The position numbers and the translations under genes are program-made. Positions 34,227 through 42,399 of a stretch of DNA of 64,000 bases are shown here, piece by piece. The stretch spans positions 49,327-113,326 of the forward strand of contig JALNZD010000008.1 in assembly GCA_023229505.1 (NCBI GenBank). The letters are read 5' to 3'. This stretch comes from Bacteroidales bacterium. Its GTDB lineage: Bacteria > Bacteroidota > Bacteroidia > Bacteroidales > JAGOPY01. Numbering within the stretch: the first letter of the stretch is position 1; each line of letters begins with the position of its first letter. A model generated the notes under the pieces. The model did no database searches and was not told the DNA's origin. It was given only the letters and a program-made list of their open reading frames with translations.

Positions 34227-35690
34227 TTATTGCTGTCTGGCTATTTTCTGCAGTAAATCCAGCGTAAGTATCCAGAACTTCTCGACGGTGCTGATTTCGA
34301 GCCTTTCGCTGGGAGAGTGAACGCCCCTCATGGTCGGGCCGTAACTGATCATATCCATCCCGGGATATTTATCTCCGATCAATCCGCATTCCAGTCCTGC
34401 ATGGATGGCCCTGACGACCGGCTTTTGACCGAATAGCGTTTCGTACGAATGAACACACAATTCCAACACTTTGGAATTTGGATTTGGCGCCCAGCCGGGA
34501 TACCCGTTGGATTGTTCAATTCGCGCACCGGTAAGATTAAAAACGGCCGATACCATGTTGCAGATATCTTCTTTGGCTGATTCTATGGAGCTGCGCTGGC
34601 TGGTGGAAATCCTGAATAAGCCGTTCTGCATTTTCACAGATGCCAGGTTGGTTGATGTTTCAACAAAGTTGGGAATATCCTGCGACCAGGCGATAACGCC
34701 ATGCGGGCAGGCATACAGGGAGTTCAGCAAATGATCCTGGGTTATTTTATCCAGAACAAAACCGGGTGTTTCAGATTCTTCCACATCGATCTTCAGGTCT
34801 GGTTCAGAGACCCGGAATTCAAATCTTAAATCTTTTAAATAAACCTCAGTGTAGGATTTAACAGGCTGGATCTTATCAGCCGGAACGAGGAAAATGGCGA
34901 ATGCTTCCCGTGCGATGGCATTCCGCAGGTTTCCTCCTTCAAAGGAAGAAACTCGGATTCCATATTTCCTGGCAGTTTCCCACAAAAAGCGGTTCAGGAT
35001 TTTATTGGCATTTCCCCTGTTTCGATGAATATCGTCGCCGGAATGGCCTCCCTGAAGCCCTGAAACTTTCATCCTGAAGGATTTATATCCTTGCGGGACC
35101 GGATCTTTCTTCAACGGCATTTCTATAACGGTATCACGGCCTCCGGCACACCCGATAAAGAATTCGCCATCATCTTCCGAATCCAGGTTCAAAAGGATCC
35201 GGCTTTTTAAAACATTGGGATCAAGGCCGAATGCACCGGTTAAACCCGTTTCTTCATCGATGGTAAAAAGGCACTCCAGCGGGCCGTGCTTGATGTCTTT
35301 TGCTTCGAGCAGGGCCAGCATGGTTGCCACGGCAATGCCATTATCAGCGCCTAGTGTGGTGCCCCGGGCCTTCAGCCATCCATCTTCTATATAGGTTTGG
35401 ATCGGATCTTTATCGAAATCATGCATCACATCGGCATCTTTTTCACAAACCATATCGACATGCCCTTGCAGGCAGACAGAAGGGGCCTTTTCCAAACCGG
35501 GGCTGGATGGTTTCCTGATTATAATATTACCGACACTGTCAGTAGTAGACTCCAGTTTATGTTCTTTTCCGAAATTCACCAGGTAGCTGATAATCTTTTC
35601 CTCCTTTTTGGACGGACGGGGAATTTTCAGCACTTCAGAAAAATAAAACCAGAGTCTTTCCGGTTGTAAGGAAAGTATAGATTGATTCAT
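34227..35690 (-). CDS. pepD: Aminoacyl-histidine dipeptidase (M20C, PepD-like)
   Basis: A 487-residue cytosolic zinc dipeptidase that cleaves Xaa-His and other dipeptides. The metal and catalytic motifs are CLQGHVDMVCEK, TTLGADNGIAVA, TIDEETGLTGAFGLDP and AIHAGLECGLIG. The central lid domain (HSGDDIHRNRGNANKIL) is typical of M20C. Length is the family norm. It is followed by rpe on the same strand after 44 bp. A TAATTTTG -7-like box lies at 35715-35722 inside the end of the preceding spacer. Confidence 0.93.
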   Translation of the reverse strand: MNQSILSLQPERLWFYFSEVLKIPRPSKKEEKIISYLVNFGKEHKLESTTDSVGNIIIRKPSSPGLEKAPSVCLQGHVDMVCEKDADVMHDFDKDPIQTYIEDGWLKARGTTLGADNGIAVATMLALLEAKDIKHGPLECLFTIDEETGLTGAFGLDPNVLKSRILLNLDSEDDGEFFIGCAGGRDTVIEMPLKKDPVPQGYKSFRMKVSGLQGGHSGDDIHRNRGNANKILNRFLWETARKYGIRVSSFEGGNLRNAIAREAFAIFLVPADKIQPVKSYTEVYLKDLRFEFRVSEPDLKIDVEESETPGFVLDKITQDHLLNSLYACPHGVIAWSQDIPNFVETSTNLASVKMQNGLFRISTSQRSSIESAKEDICNMVSAVFNLTGARIEQSNGYPGWAPNPNSKVLELCVHSYETLFGQKPVVRAIHAGLECGLIGDKYPGMDMISYGPTMRGVHSPSERLEISTVEKFWILTLDLLQKIARQQ

Positions 35691-35734
35691 AATTGAGTTG
35701 ATTTTTGGTTATAGCAAAATTAAAATAATCGCAC

Positions 35735-36403
35735 TCAGGCTGATAAGCTTTTCAGGGAAGATATTGTGTTTACCGGGTCGGGTGAGTCAAAAATGGTATA
35801 GCCTGCCACTAGTACCTGCGCTCCGGCTTTTATCAGCTGGGGCGCATTTTCAAGTGTCACGCCACCGTCAACTTCGATGAGGGCATCCGTCTTTTTTCGT
35901 GCTATTAATTCCTTTAAATGCATAATCTTTTCTAAAGTGCTTTCAATAAAACTCTGTCCGCCGAAGCCTGGATTTACCGACATCAGCATGACCAGGTCGG
36001 CATCGGTGATGATCTCTTCCAGCAGTGATACGGGTGAATGAGGATTCAAAACCACCCCGGCCATGGCGCCCAGCTTTTTAATGGCCTGGATGGTGCGGTG
36101 CAGATGGGTACAGGCTTCGTAATGGACGCTGATCACTTCGGCACCGTATTCGCGAAAACGCTCCAGGTACCGGTCAGGATCGACGATCATAAGATGCACA
36201 TCAAGCGGCTTTTTCGCGTATTTCTGGATGGACTTCAGGACGGGAAAACCAAAGGAGATATTCGGCACAAAGACACCGTCCATCACGTCGATATGGAACC
36301 AGTCGGCTTCACTGCCATTAACCATTTCGATGTCACGCCGGAGGTTGCCGAAATCGGCTGACAGCATGGAAGGGGCGACGAGCGGAAAACGGTTCATCAA
36401 CAT
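35735..36403 (-). CDS. rpe: Ribulose-phosphate 3-epimerase
   Basis: A 222-residue TIM-barrel enzyme of the pentose phosphate pathway. Signatures: APSMLSADFGNL, HIDVMDGVFVPNISFG (metal His and Asp), DVHLMI, VNPGFGGQSFI and IEVDGGVT. Length is normal. Its start is 3 bp after the rpoD stop codon, so it may be co-transcribed with the primary sigma factor gene. Confidence 0.96.
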   Translation of the reverse strand: MLMNRFPLVAPSMLSADFGNLRRDIEMVNGSEADWFHIDVMDGVFVPNISFGFPVLKSIQKYAKKPLDVHLMIVDPDRYLERFREYGAEVISVHYEACTHLHRTIQAIKKLGAMAGVVLNPHSPVSLLEEIITDADLVMLMSVNPGFGGQSFIESTLEKIMHLKELIARKKTDALIEVDGGVTLENAPQLIKAGAQVLVAGYTIFDSPDPVNTISSLKSLSA

Positions 36404-36406
36404 AAT

Positions 36407-37270
36407 TTATCCAAGGTATGATTTCAGGATTTTGCTACGGGAAGTATGCTTCAGCCGTCGGATAGCCTTTTCTTTGATCTGGCGGACCCGCTCACGGGTC
36501 AGGTCAAATTTTTCGCCGATCTCTTCCAGTGTCATCGGGTGCTTGGAATTCAGGCCGAAATAGAGCCTGACCACATCGGCTTCCCTGGAGGTCAGCGTTG
36601 AAATAGCCCGGTCAATCTCTTTCCGCAATGATTCCACCATCAGCTCTCTCTCAGGCGTATTGGTCTCGTCACTTCGCAACACATCGTAAAGGGTATTTTC
36701 CTCATCCTGGATGAGCGGGGCATCCATCGAAATATGGCGGCCGGAATTACGTATTGATTCCTTGACTTCGCTTTCCGGAATATCAAGCATTTCAGCTATT
36801 TCCAAGGAATCAGGCTCTCTTTCATGCTGTTGTTCAAGCCTGGCATAAGCCTTGTTAATCTTATTGATGGAGCCAATTTTGTTGAGCGGAAGGCGCACTA
36901 TCCTTGATTGCTCTGCCAAAGCCTGAAGGATCGACTGCCTGATCCACCAAACGGCATAGGAAATGAATTTAAAACCACGGGTTTCATCGAAACGCTGAGC
37001 TGCTTTGATCAATCCCAGGTTGCCCTCGTTGATGAGGTCGGGGAGGCTTAGCCCCTGGTTCTGATATTGCTTGGAAACCGATACCACGAAACGAAGGTTG
37101 GCCTTAGTCAGTTTCTCTAAAGCATCCTTATCACCGGCCTTGATCCGGCGGGCCAGCTCGACTTCTTCTTCCGCAGTAATAAGCTCAACCCTACCGATTT
37201 CCTGCAAATACTTATCAAGCGAAGCAGTTTCACGGTTGGTAACTTGTTTAGTAATCTTTAACTGGCGCAT
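36407..37270 (-). CDS. rpoD: Primary RNA polymerase sigma factor (sigma-70, short Bacteroidota type)
   Basis: A 287-residue sigma factor with region 1.2 (TASLDKYLQEIGRVELIT), region 2 (LRFVVSVSKQYQNQGLSLPDLINEGNLGLIKAA and the core-binding/-10 segment around FISYAVWWIRQSI), region 3 and region 4 ending in the helix-turn-helix LEEIGEKFDLTRERVRQIKEKA. Region 1.1 is absent, as in sigma-ABfr of Bacteroides, which reads TAnnTTTG promoters like those seen in this window. It is followed at 3 bp by rpe. Confidence 0.95.
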   Translation of the reverse strand: MRQLKITKQVTNRETASLDKYLQEIGRVELITAEEEVELARRIKAGDKDALEKLTKANLRFVVSVSKQYQNQGLSLPDLINEGNLGLIKAAQRFDETRGFKFISYAVWWIRQSILQALAEQSRIVRLPLNKIGSINKINKAYARLEQQHEREPDSLEIAEMLDIPESEVKESIRNSGRHISMDAPLIQDEENTLYDVLRSDETNTPERELMVESLRKEIDRAISTLTSREADVVRLYFGLNSKHPMTLEEIGEKFDLTRERVRQIKEKAIRRLKHTSRSKILKSYLG

Positions 37271-37287
37271 AGGTCGGTTTATAGGGA

Positions 37288-37311
37288 GTACAAAGCTAAA
37301 GTAATTTGTAC
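37288..37311 (-). promoter_or_regulatory. rpoD promoter region with overlapping inverted repeat
   Basis: On the minus strand TAGCTTTG (37291-37298) fits the -7 box and lies 20 bp before the rpoD ATG. It overlaps a perfect inverted repeat GTACAAA-N10-TTTGTAC (37288-37294 and 37305-37311). No good -33 TTTG is seen. The repeat could be an operator or chance. Confidence 0.35.
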
Positions 37312-37339
37312 GATTCCGGCGCAGTTATGTTTCAAAAAT

Positions 37340-39478
37340 TTATTGCCTTTGTGGAGGCGCAGGGAGCAATGCTTTCCTGGACAATTTAAGTTTTCCCGTA
37401 CTGGTATCAACACCAATGAGTTTCACTTCAATTTGCTGTCCGACTTTCATGTATTCTTCGATATCTGTCACGCGTTTCCAGTCGATCTCGGATATGTGCA
37501 GCAAACCTTCTTTACCTGGCAGGATCTCGATAAAAGCGCCGAAAGCAACGATACTCTTCACTTTTCCATTGTATATATCACCGACTTCGGGCACGGCCAC
37601 GATCTTTTTGATGCGGTCTTTTGCCGCTTCGATCGATTCTTTGTTGCTTGAAAATATATCGATCACCCCGGTTTCCCCGACTTCTTCGATAATGATTGTT
37701 GCGCCGGTATCTTTCTGAATTTCCTGGATGATTTTTCCGCCAGGCCCTATAATTGCACCGATAAACTCCTTAGGTACCGTCATTTTTTCGATCCTTGGCA
37801 CAAACGGTTTATAGTCTTCTCTTGGGGTGGAAATGGTCTTCATCATCTCACCAAGGATATGATTCCTTCCCCGGCGGGCTTGTTCCAAAGCTTGTTGCAT
37901 GATTTCGAAGGATAAGCCTTCAATTTTAATATCCATCTGGCAGGCCGTAATACCATCTGCCGTGCCGGTGACTTTGAAGTCCATGTCACCCAGATGATCT
38001 TCATCCCCCAGGATATCGGATAAAACAGCATACTTACCGGTTTCTTTGTCCGTTATTAATCCCATCGCTATACCTGAGACTGGTTTTTTAATCTTAACAC
38101 CTGCATCCATCAGGGCAAGTGTACCGCCACAGACGGAAGCCATAGAGGAAGAACCGTTGGATTCGAGGATATCTGATACAATCCTGACTGTATAAGGATT
38201 TACATCATCTGCCGGTATTACAGGCTTAAGGGCACGCATGGCCAGGTTGCCATGGCCGATCTCACGGCGGCTGGTTCCACGTATAGGTTTAACTTCACCG
38301 GTTGAAAAACCGGGGAAATTGTAATGCAGCAGGAAATCGCTTGATCCTTCAATAACTGCTCCGTCAAGAACCTGCTTATCAAGCTTGGTACCAAGGGTTA
38401 CTGTAACCAGGGCCTGGGTTTCACCACGTGTAAATATGGCTGAGCCGTGGGCAGCAGGTAAATAATCAACTTCGGACCAGATCGGGCGGATGTCCTCCAG
38501 GCCACGTCCATCAAGCCTTTTTCTTTCCACAAGAATGCAATTCCTGACTGCCAGTTTCTCGGTATCTTCAAAATAACGGTTGATCAGTGGCTCCAATTCC
38601 TTGCGTTTATCTTCCGCAATTGTTTCTATAAAGTTTGCCTTTACATTTGCAAATGCTTCATGACGAAGTTGCTTGTTTGCAACACCCTTCCCGGCAATTT
38701 CATAAAATTTAGGATAGGCAAAATCATGTATTGTCTGCTGTAAAGCGGCGTCATCGACTAATTCAGGCACAGCCATTTTATCTTTTTTCTCAGAAAGCAT
38801 TTCGGCCAATTCGATCTGGGCACGGCATTGAACTTTGATGGCTTCATGGCCAGATTTAATCGCTTCAAGCATATCGGCTTCAGAGATCTCCTTCATCTGG
38901 CCTTCGACCATGACGATATTATCAATGGTAGCTGCGACCATCATGTCCATGTCTGCTTCTTCAGTCTGGGCAATGGAGGGATTGATAATAAGCTGGCCTT
39001 TTACCTTGCCAACCCTTACTTCTGATATCGGCCCGAGGAAAGGTATATTGGAAACCATGATAGCAGATGAGGCAGCCAGAGCCACTAAAGTGTCGGGAAG
39101 ATTTTTTTTATCACCTGAAATCAACATAACCTGAACCTGGATCTCATTGAGAAAATTATCCGGGAACAATGGCCTGAGGGCCCGATCCACCAAACGGGAG
39201 ATAAGTATTTCATATTCTGAAGGACGAGCTTCTCTTTTGAAGAAGCCTCCGGGAAATTTGCCGGTCGCGGAGTATTTTTCTTTATACTCAACCGTAAGCG
39301 GAAAGTAGCCTGCATTTTCCGAAGCCTCGGGGGCTACGAGTACGGTAGCGAGCAACATCGTGTCGTCCATTCTTACAACAACAGCTCCTGCAGCCTGTTT
39401 GGCCAATCTTCCGGTTTCAATGGAAATCTCGCGTCCGTCTTCTAACTTGAATTTTTTGATAATTGCTTTTGATGACAT
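37340..39478 (-). CDS. pnp: Polyribonucleotide nucleotidyltransferase (PNPase)
   Basis: A 712-residue 3'-5' phosphorolytic exoribonuclease of RNA decay. Two RNase PH domains (about 5-225 and 315-545; GKFPGGFFKREARPSEYEIL and GHGNLAMRALKPVIP), a KH domain (FIGAIIGPGGKIIQEIQK) and an S1 domain (GDIYNGKVKSIVAFGAFIEI) are all in order. The C-terminus ends soon after S1 (LPAPPQRQ), without a long tail. The neighbouring rpsO is upstream, separated by a hairpin terminator, the arrangement known from many bacteria. Confidence 0.97.
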   Translation of the reverse strand: MSSKAIIKKFKLEDGREISIETGRLAKQAAGAVVVRMDDTMLLATVLVAPEASENAGYFPLTVEYKEKYSATGKFPGGFFKREARPSEYEILISRLVDRALRPLFPDNFLNEIQVQVMLISGDKKNLPDTLVALAASSAIMVSNIPFLGPISEVRVGKVKGQLIINPSIAQTEEADMDMMVAATIDNIVMVEGQMKEISEADMLEAIKSGHEAIKVQCRAQIELAEMLSEKKDKMAVPELVDDAALQQTIHDFAYPKFYEIAGKGVANKQLRHEAFANVKANFIETIAEDKRKELEPLINRYFEDTEKLAVRNCILVERKRLDGRGLEDIRPIWSEVDYLPAAHGSAIFTRGETQALVTVTLGTKLDKQVLDGAVIEGSSDFLLHYNFPGFSTGEVKPIRGTSRREIGHGNLAMRALKPVIPADDVNPYTVRIVSDILESNGSSSMASVCGGTLALMDAGVKIKKPVSGIAMGLITDKETGKYAVLSDILGDEDHLGDMDFKVTGTADGITACQMDIKIEGLSFEIMQQALEQARRGRNHILGEMMKTISTPREDYKPFVPRIEKMTVPKEFIGAIIGPGGKIIQEIQKDTGATIIIEEVGETGVIDIFSSNKESIEAAKDRIKKIVAVPEVGDIYNGKVKSIVAFGAFIEILPGKEGLLHISEIDWKRVTDIEEYMKVGQQIEVKLIGVDTSTGKLKLSRKALLPAPPQRQ

Positions 39479-39513
39479 TTTCTTCTTTTTTTTCTATTTG
39501 ATTGATAAACATG

Positions 39514-39543
39514 AAAAAAGGCAATGCTGAGATTGCCTTTTTT
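39514..39543. terminator. Bidirectional hairpin between rpsO and pnp
   Basis: AAAAAAGGCAAT (39514-39525) pairs perfectly with ATTGCCTTTTTT (39532-39543) around a 6-nt loop. On the minus strand the stem ends in a U-run after rpsO, so it should attenuate read-through into pnp. The structure also resembles the RNase-processed rpsO-pnp spacer of other bacteria. Confidence 0.8.
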
Positions 39544-39566
39544 CTTATATTCCTGACAATGATTGT

Positions 39567-39836
39567 CTATTTTCTAATGCCAAGGTTCTTGACTATTGCC
39601 CGGTATCTCTCAATATCGACCTCCTTCAGGTATTCCAGCAGGCTGCGGCGTTTACCGACCAGCGCTACCAGCGACCGGCGGGTGGCAAAGTCTTTCCGGT
39701 TTTCCTTTAAATGACCTGTCAGGTAATTGATCCGGTGCGTGAACATAGCGATCTGCCCTTCTGGTGAACCGGTATCGAATTCCGATTTTCCAAATCCGGA
39801 GAAAAACTCCTTTTTCTTTTCTGACGAGAGATACAT
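39567..39836 (-). CDS. rpsO: 30S ribosomal protein S15
   Basis: An 89-residue ribosomal protein when started at ATG 39836 (MYLSSEKKKEFFSGFG), exactly the family length. Diagnostic sequence: DTGSPEGQIAMFTHRINYLTGHLK and RRSLVALVGKRRSLLEYL. The in-frame TTG at 39872 would add 12 residues without homology and was rejected; it also overlaps the promoter. S15 binds 16S rRNA in early 30S assembly. Confidence 0.97.
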   Translation of the reverse strand: MYLSSEKKKEFFSGFGKSEFDTGSPEGQIAMFTHRINYLTGHLKENRKDFATRRSLVALVGKRRSLLEYLKEVDIERYRAIVKNLGIRK

Positions 39837-39869
39837 ATCGATCTTATTATTAGGTTTAAATTGAGCCGG

Positions 39870-39899
39870 CAAAGATAATAATAATTTTTAAAAATTCAA
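39870..39899 (-). promoter_or_regulatory. Bacteroidota-type promoter for rpsO
   Basis: On the minus strand TTG (39897-39899), 19 bp and TATCTTTG (39870-39877) match the consensus closely. The -7 box is 33 bp upstream of the S15 ATG at 39836, which supports that start. Confidence 0.6.
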
Positions 39900-39978
39900 C
39901 ATCGGGTCGGATTAATTATAGAATGAATATTTTACACTTTATCCTGGAACCAGAAGTTGCCATGGGATGGTTTTTGGC

Positions 39979-40773
39979 TTATTCCGGTTTAACCCATACC
40001 AGTTTCCATTGCGTACCATATAGTTCATAAGTAGTCCAGTACGTCAGTTTTTTTACGATTTCCCAGGTTCCGGTTTTATAAAATGAATAGGATGTTGTTC
40101 CACTTTCTTCGGCATCAATTTTCCTTCCGGCAGTAATCAACTCAGGGAAATCCATGTATAAAGAATCGGTAAACAGGTTGCGGCCGATCTCGGATACATC
40201 CTGGTTGTACAGCATTTTGCCTCCCTTTTCCATCACCCAGAGTTCAAACGCCTGGCCTTCGTTGATAGGCTTCATGATATTGCCTAAAATCTTTTCTGGA
40301 AGGAACAGTGCGGTAATGCCTCCTAAAATGGAATTATTTTTTACGATCGGGTGCATAATGACTGCCGCATAAAAACCCTCCACGGCAAGAAATTGCTGGC
40401 TCAGAACCGGTAGCTCAGTTTCATAAGCCTTGATAACATGATTCTGGAGGCTGATATCAGATCCCTGGAAATCATGGTAAACTGCCGGCTCAATGATTTG
40501 CATTATTCCTGCGGGAGTAATCTGCGCAAATTCGGTTACATCATTGAATTCATTCACTAGTTCCAGCAGCTTCGCCCGGATAAGGGTTGTATCCATGTTG
40601 ATGGAACCCATGTACTCTACAGCCGCTGCCATTTTTTGATCAAGACTTGCGAATTCTGCTGTCAGATTAGTTTTTGATGTCACAAGAGCGTCAGGAAGCT
40701 CAACAGCTTCCTTCTTGCATCCGGCTGAAAAAATGGCAAGGCTGATAATTAAAAAAGTCAGTTTTGCTTTCAT
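39979..40773 (-). CDS. Cache-domain sensor lipoprotein
   Basis: A 264-residue lipoprotein (LAIFSAGCKKE; lipobox SAGC). After a helical stretch (residues 30-75), the rest resembles an extracellular Cache sensor fold: FYAAVIMHPIVKNNSILGGI, AFELWVMEKGGKMLYNQD and TSYSFYKTGTWEIVKKL. It starts 12 bp after the RsbV-like gene stop, so it is co-transcribed with the RsbW/RsbV pair. I infer it supplies a periplasmic signal to that module. It has no transmembrane output domain, so any signal must pass through a partner. Confidence 0.7.
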   Translation of the reverse strand: MKAKLTFLIISLAIFSAGCKKEAVELPDALVTSKTNLTAEFASLDQKMAAAVEYMGSINMDTTLIRAKLLELVNEFNDVTEFAQITPAGIMQIIEPAVYHDFQGSDISLQNHVIKAYETELPVLSQQFLAVEGFYAAVIMHPIVKNNSILGGITALFLPEKILGNIMKPINEGQAFELWVMEKGGKMLYNQDVSEIGRNLFTDSLYMDFPELITAGRKIDAEESGTTSYSFYKTGTWEIVKKLTYWTTYELYGTQWKLVWVKPE

Positions 40774-40785
40774 AGTTTAGTTTAT

Positions 40786-41115
40786 TTATGACTTCATAGC
40801 GGATTTTTTATCCGGGAACACTGAAAAAATGGAAGAAAAGCCTGATATATCGAAAATTTCCTTAATCCCGGGTTGAAGGTTGCACAGACTGAACTGCCCT
40901 TTTACAGCTATCATTTTTTTCTGAACAATCAGGAAGACCCTCAATCCAGAGCTGCTTATATAATTTAACCCGGAGCAGTCCAGGATTATTTTGGTGCACC
41001 CTCTTTCGATTACCCCCATCATTGGCTTTTCAAACTCACTGGCATTGGTGCTGTCGATGCGTCCTTCCACACTGACAATTGTGTAGTCTTTTGACGATTC
41101 AACTTGTACATTCAT
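40786..41115 (-). CDS. Anti-sigma factor antagonist (STAS, RsbV/SpoIIAA-like)
   Basis: A 109-residue stand-alone STAS protein. The switch loop LNYISSSGLRVFL aligns with SpoIIAA (DSSGL), placing the phosphorylatable serine at S55. In such systems the unphosphorylated form binds the RsbW kinase and frees its target; a SpoIIE-type phosphatase resets it. It overlaps the RsbW-like gene by 4 bp. A SpoIIE phosphatase fused to a receiver domain is encoded at 56136-57320. Confidence 0.92.
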   Translation of the reverse strand: MNVQVESSKDYTIVSVEGRIDSTNASEFEKPMMGVIERGCTKIILDCSGLNYISSSGLRVFLIVQKKMIAVKGQFSLCNLQPGIKEIFDISGFSSIFSVFPDKKSAMKS

Positions 41116-41540
41116 GATTCGATATTTTTAGTAAGCATTAAATAATTTCTGTTTTCTTTACGTTGGTATTCAACTTTATCCATGATCTTTTTGATCAGGA
41201 ATATTCCTAAACCGCCTATCGGCCTGGTTTCTACTGACAAAGTGATGTCGGGATCTATTTTTAAGGTAGGATCGTACTCATGTCCATCATCAATAATTGA
41301 AATGGAAAGCATATCTCCGATTTTTTTAAAATAAATCTCAATAGTATGCTTATTATCATCATCAAATCCATAATCATTAATATTGGTCAAAGCTTCTTCC
41401 AGAACTAAGTTTAAAGAAAATACCAGGGGCATAGATAGCTCCCATTCCTCGCCAAGTTCATTCAAAAAAACTTCCACCCTGGCTAATTCATCAATTTGAT
41501 TATTTACCCACAAAACTTTCTCAAGTGATTCTTTATCCAT
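41112..41540 (-). CDS. Anti-sigma regulatory serine kinase (RsbW/SpoIIAB-like)
   Basis: A 142-residue GHKL ATPase. N-box LVLEEALTNINDYGFDD, G1-box IIDDGHEYDP and G2-box PIGGLGIFLIKKIMDKVEYQ are present. It should phosphorylate the STAS partner encoded next to it and sequester an unknown target. No sigma-B-type sigma factor is nearby, only an ECF factor at 47 kb. A 121-bp gap separates it from the upstream OMP gene. Confidence 0.92.
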   Translation of the reverse strand: MDKESLEKVLWVNNQIDELARVEVFLNELGEEWELSMPLVFSLNLVLEEALTNINDYGFDDDNKHTIEIYFKKIGDMLSISIIDDGHEYDPTLKIDPDITLSVETRPIGGLGIFLIKKIMDKVEYQRKENRNYLMLTKNIES

Positions 41541-41661
41541 TTTAAACAGTTATTATCTTTGTGATGTGATTCAATCCAATCGTGAATATCAAAAGAAGTG
41601 CAATAAATTAAGAATTCAATTAATTTAGACAAAAGCATTTTCAATACAAATATAGCAGATA

Positions 41662-42369
41662 TTACAAAGTAATTCCTGCAACGAGATATACACTTTTACT
41701 TGAGGGATTTAAGATAAGGCTTACGCTTAGGGGTAATGAAAAGCGATCAGTCACCGGAATAGATTTTTTTACCGTACAGCCAATATTAACAAAGGCTGCT
41801 TTTGGGGCGTAGTACGTGCCTTTTAGCTGATAGCCTGCAAAAGCAACGAAGTCAGCAGTGCCTAATTTATGAAAGTACTGAAGTTCAAGGTAAATACTCT
41901 TTGAAGTGTCGGCACCATAAAAGAAATAGGCCGCAATGAAATTAAAAGGCACTGTTTCGCCTCCTGAAAGCAATACCTGGGCTTCGAGAACATGGGCGGT
42001 AGTCTCCTCGCGGTAGTTGAAAAAATCAAAAGCGGAAGTATCATTAAAGCTCCAGTAATCCCAAATAGCAATGGTAACAAAGCCAATGGTTTTCGATAGG
42101 TAAAAGTCGGTTTCCTGTCCACCCTCCCCGGTTAATTTGTAAGCGCCCCAGGCGCCAAGAGTGAAGCCTTTCAAAGAGGCCGACACACAGGGTTGAATAC
42201 TGGGGGCATGCCCGTTTTCCAAACCGCGCCATATAAATCGGCTCATAAGGTCAACATTTGCTGATAGAGACACAGCCGGAAGAGTATCCGATTGAGCGGA
42301 TAGCGATGAAGCGCAAAAACATAACCATGACGCTGCAAACAATTGTAAAGCGCCGAGTTTTATTTTCAT
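41662..42369 (-). CDS. Predicted outer-membrane beta-barrel, TorF-like putative porin
   Basis: A 235-residue exported protein with signal LFAASWLCFCASSLSAQ. SANVDLMSRFIWRGLENG at about 35 is the start motif of TorF-family putative porins, and the rest alternates polar and aromatic residues up to the terminal strand SVYLVAGITL. It begins 30 bp after the peptidase-barrel gene and belongs to the same run. Confidence 0.7.
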   Translation of the reverse strand: MKIKLGALQLFAASWLCFCASSLSAQSDTLPAVSLSANVDLMSRFIWRGLENGHAPSIQPCVSASLKGFTLGAWGAYKLTGEGGQETDFYLSKTIGFVTIAIWDYWSFNDTSAFDFFNYREETTAHVLEAQVLLSGGETVPFNFIAAYFFYGADTSKSIYLELQYFHKLGTADFVAFAGYQLKGTYYAPKAAFVNIGCTVKKSIPVTDRFSLPLSVSLILNPSSKSVYLVAGITL

Positions 42370-42399
42370 AATCTGATAAATATGCTGATTTTAGTCCCT

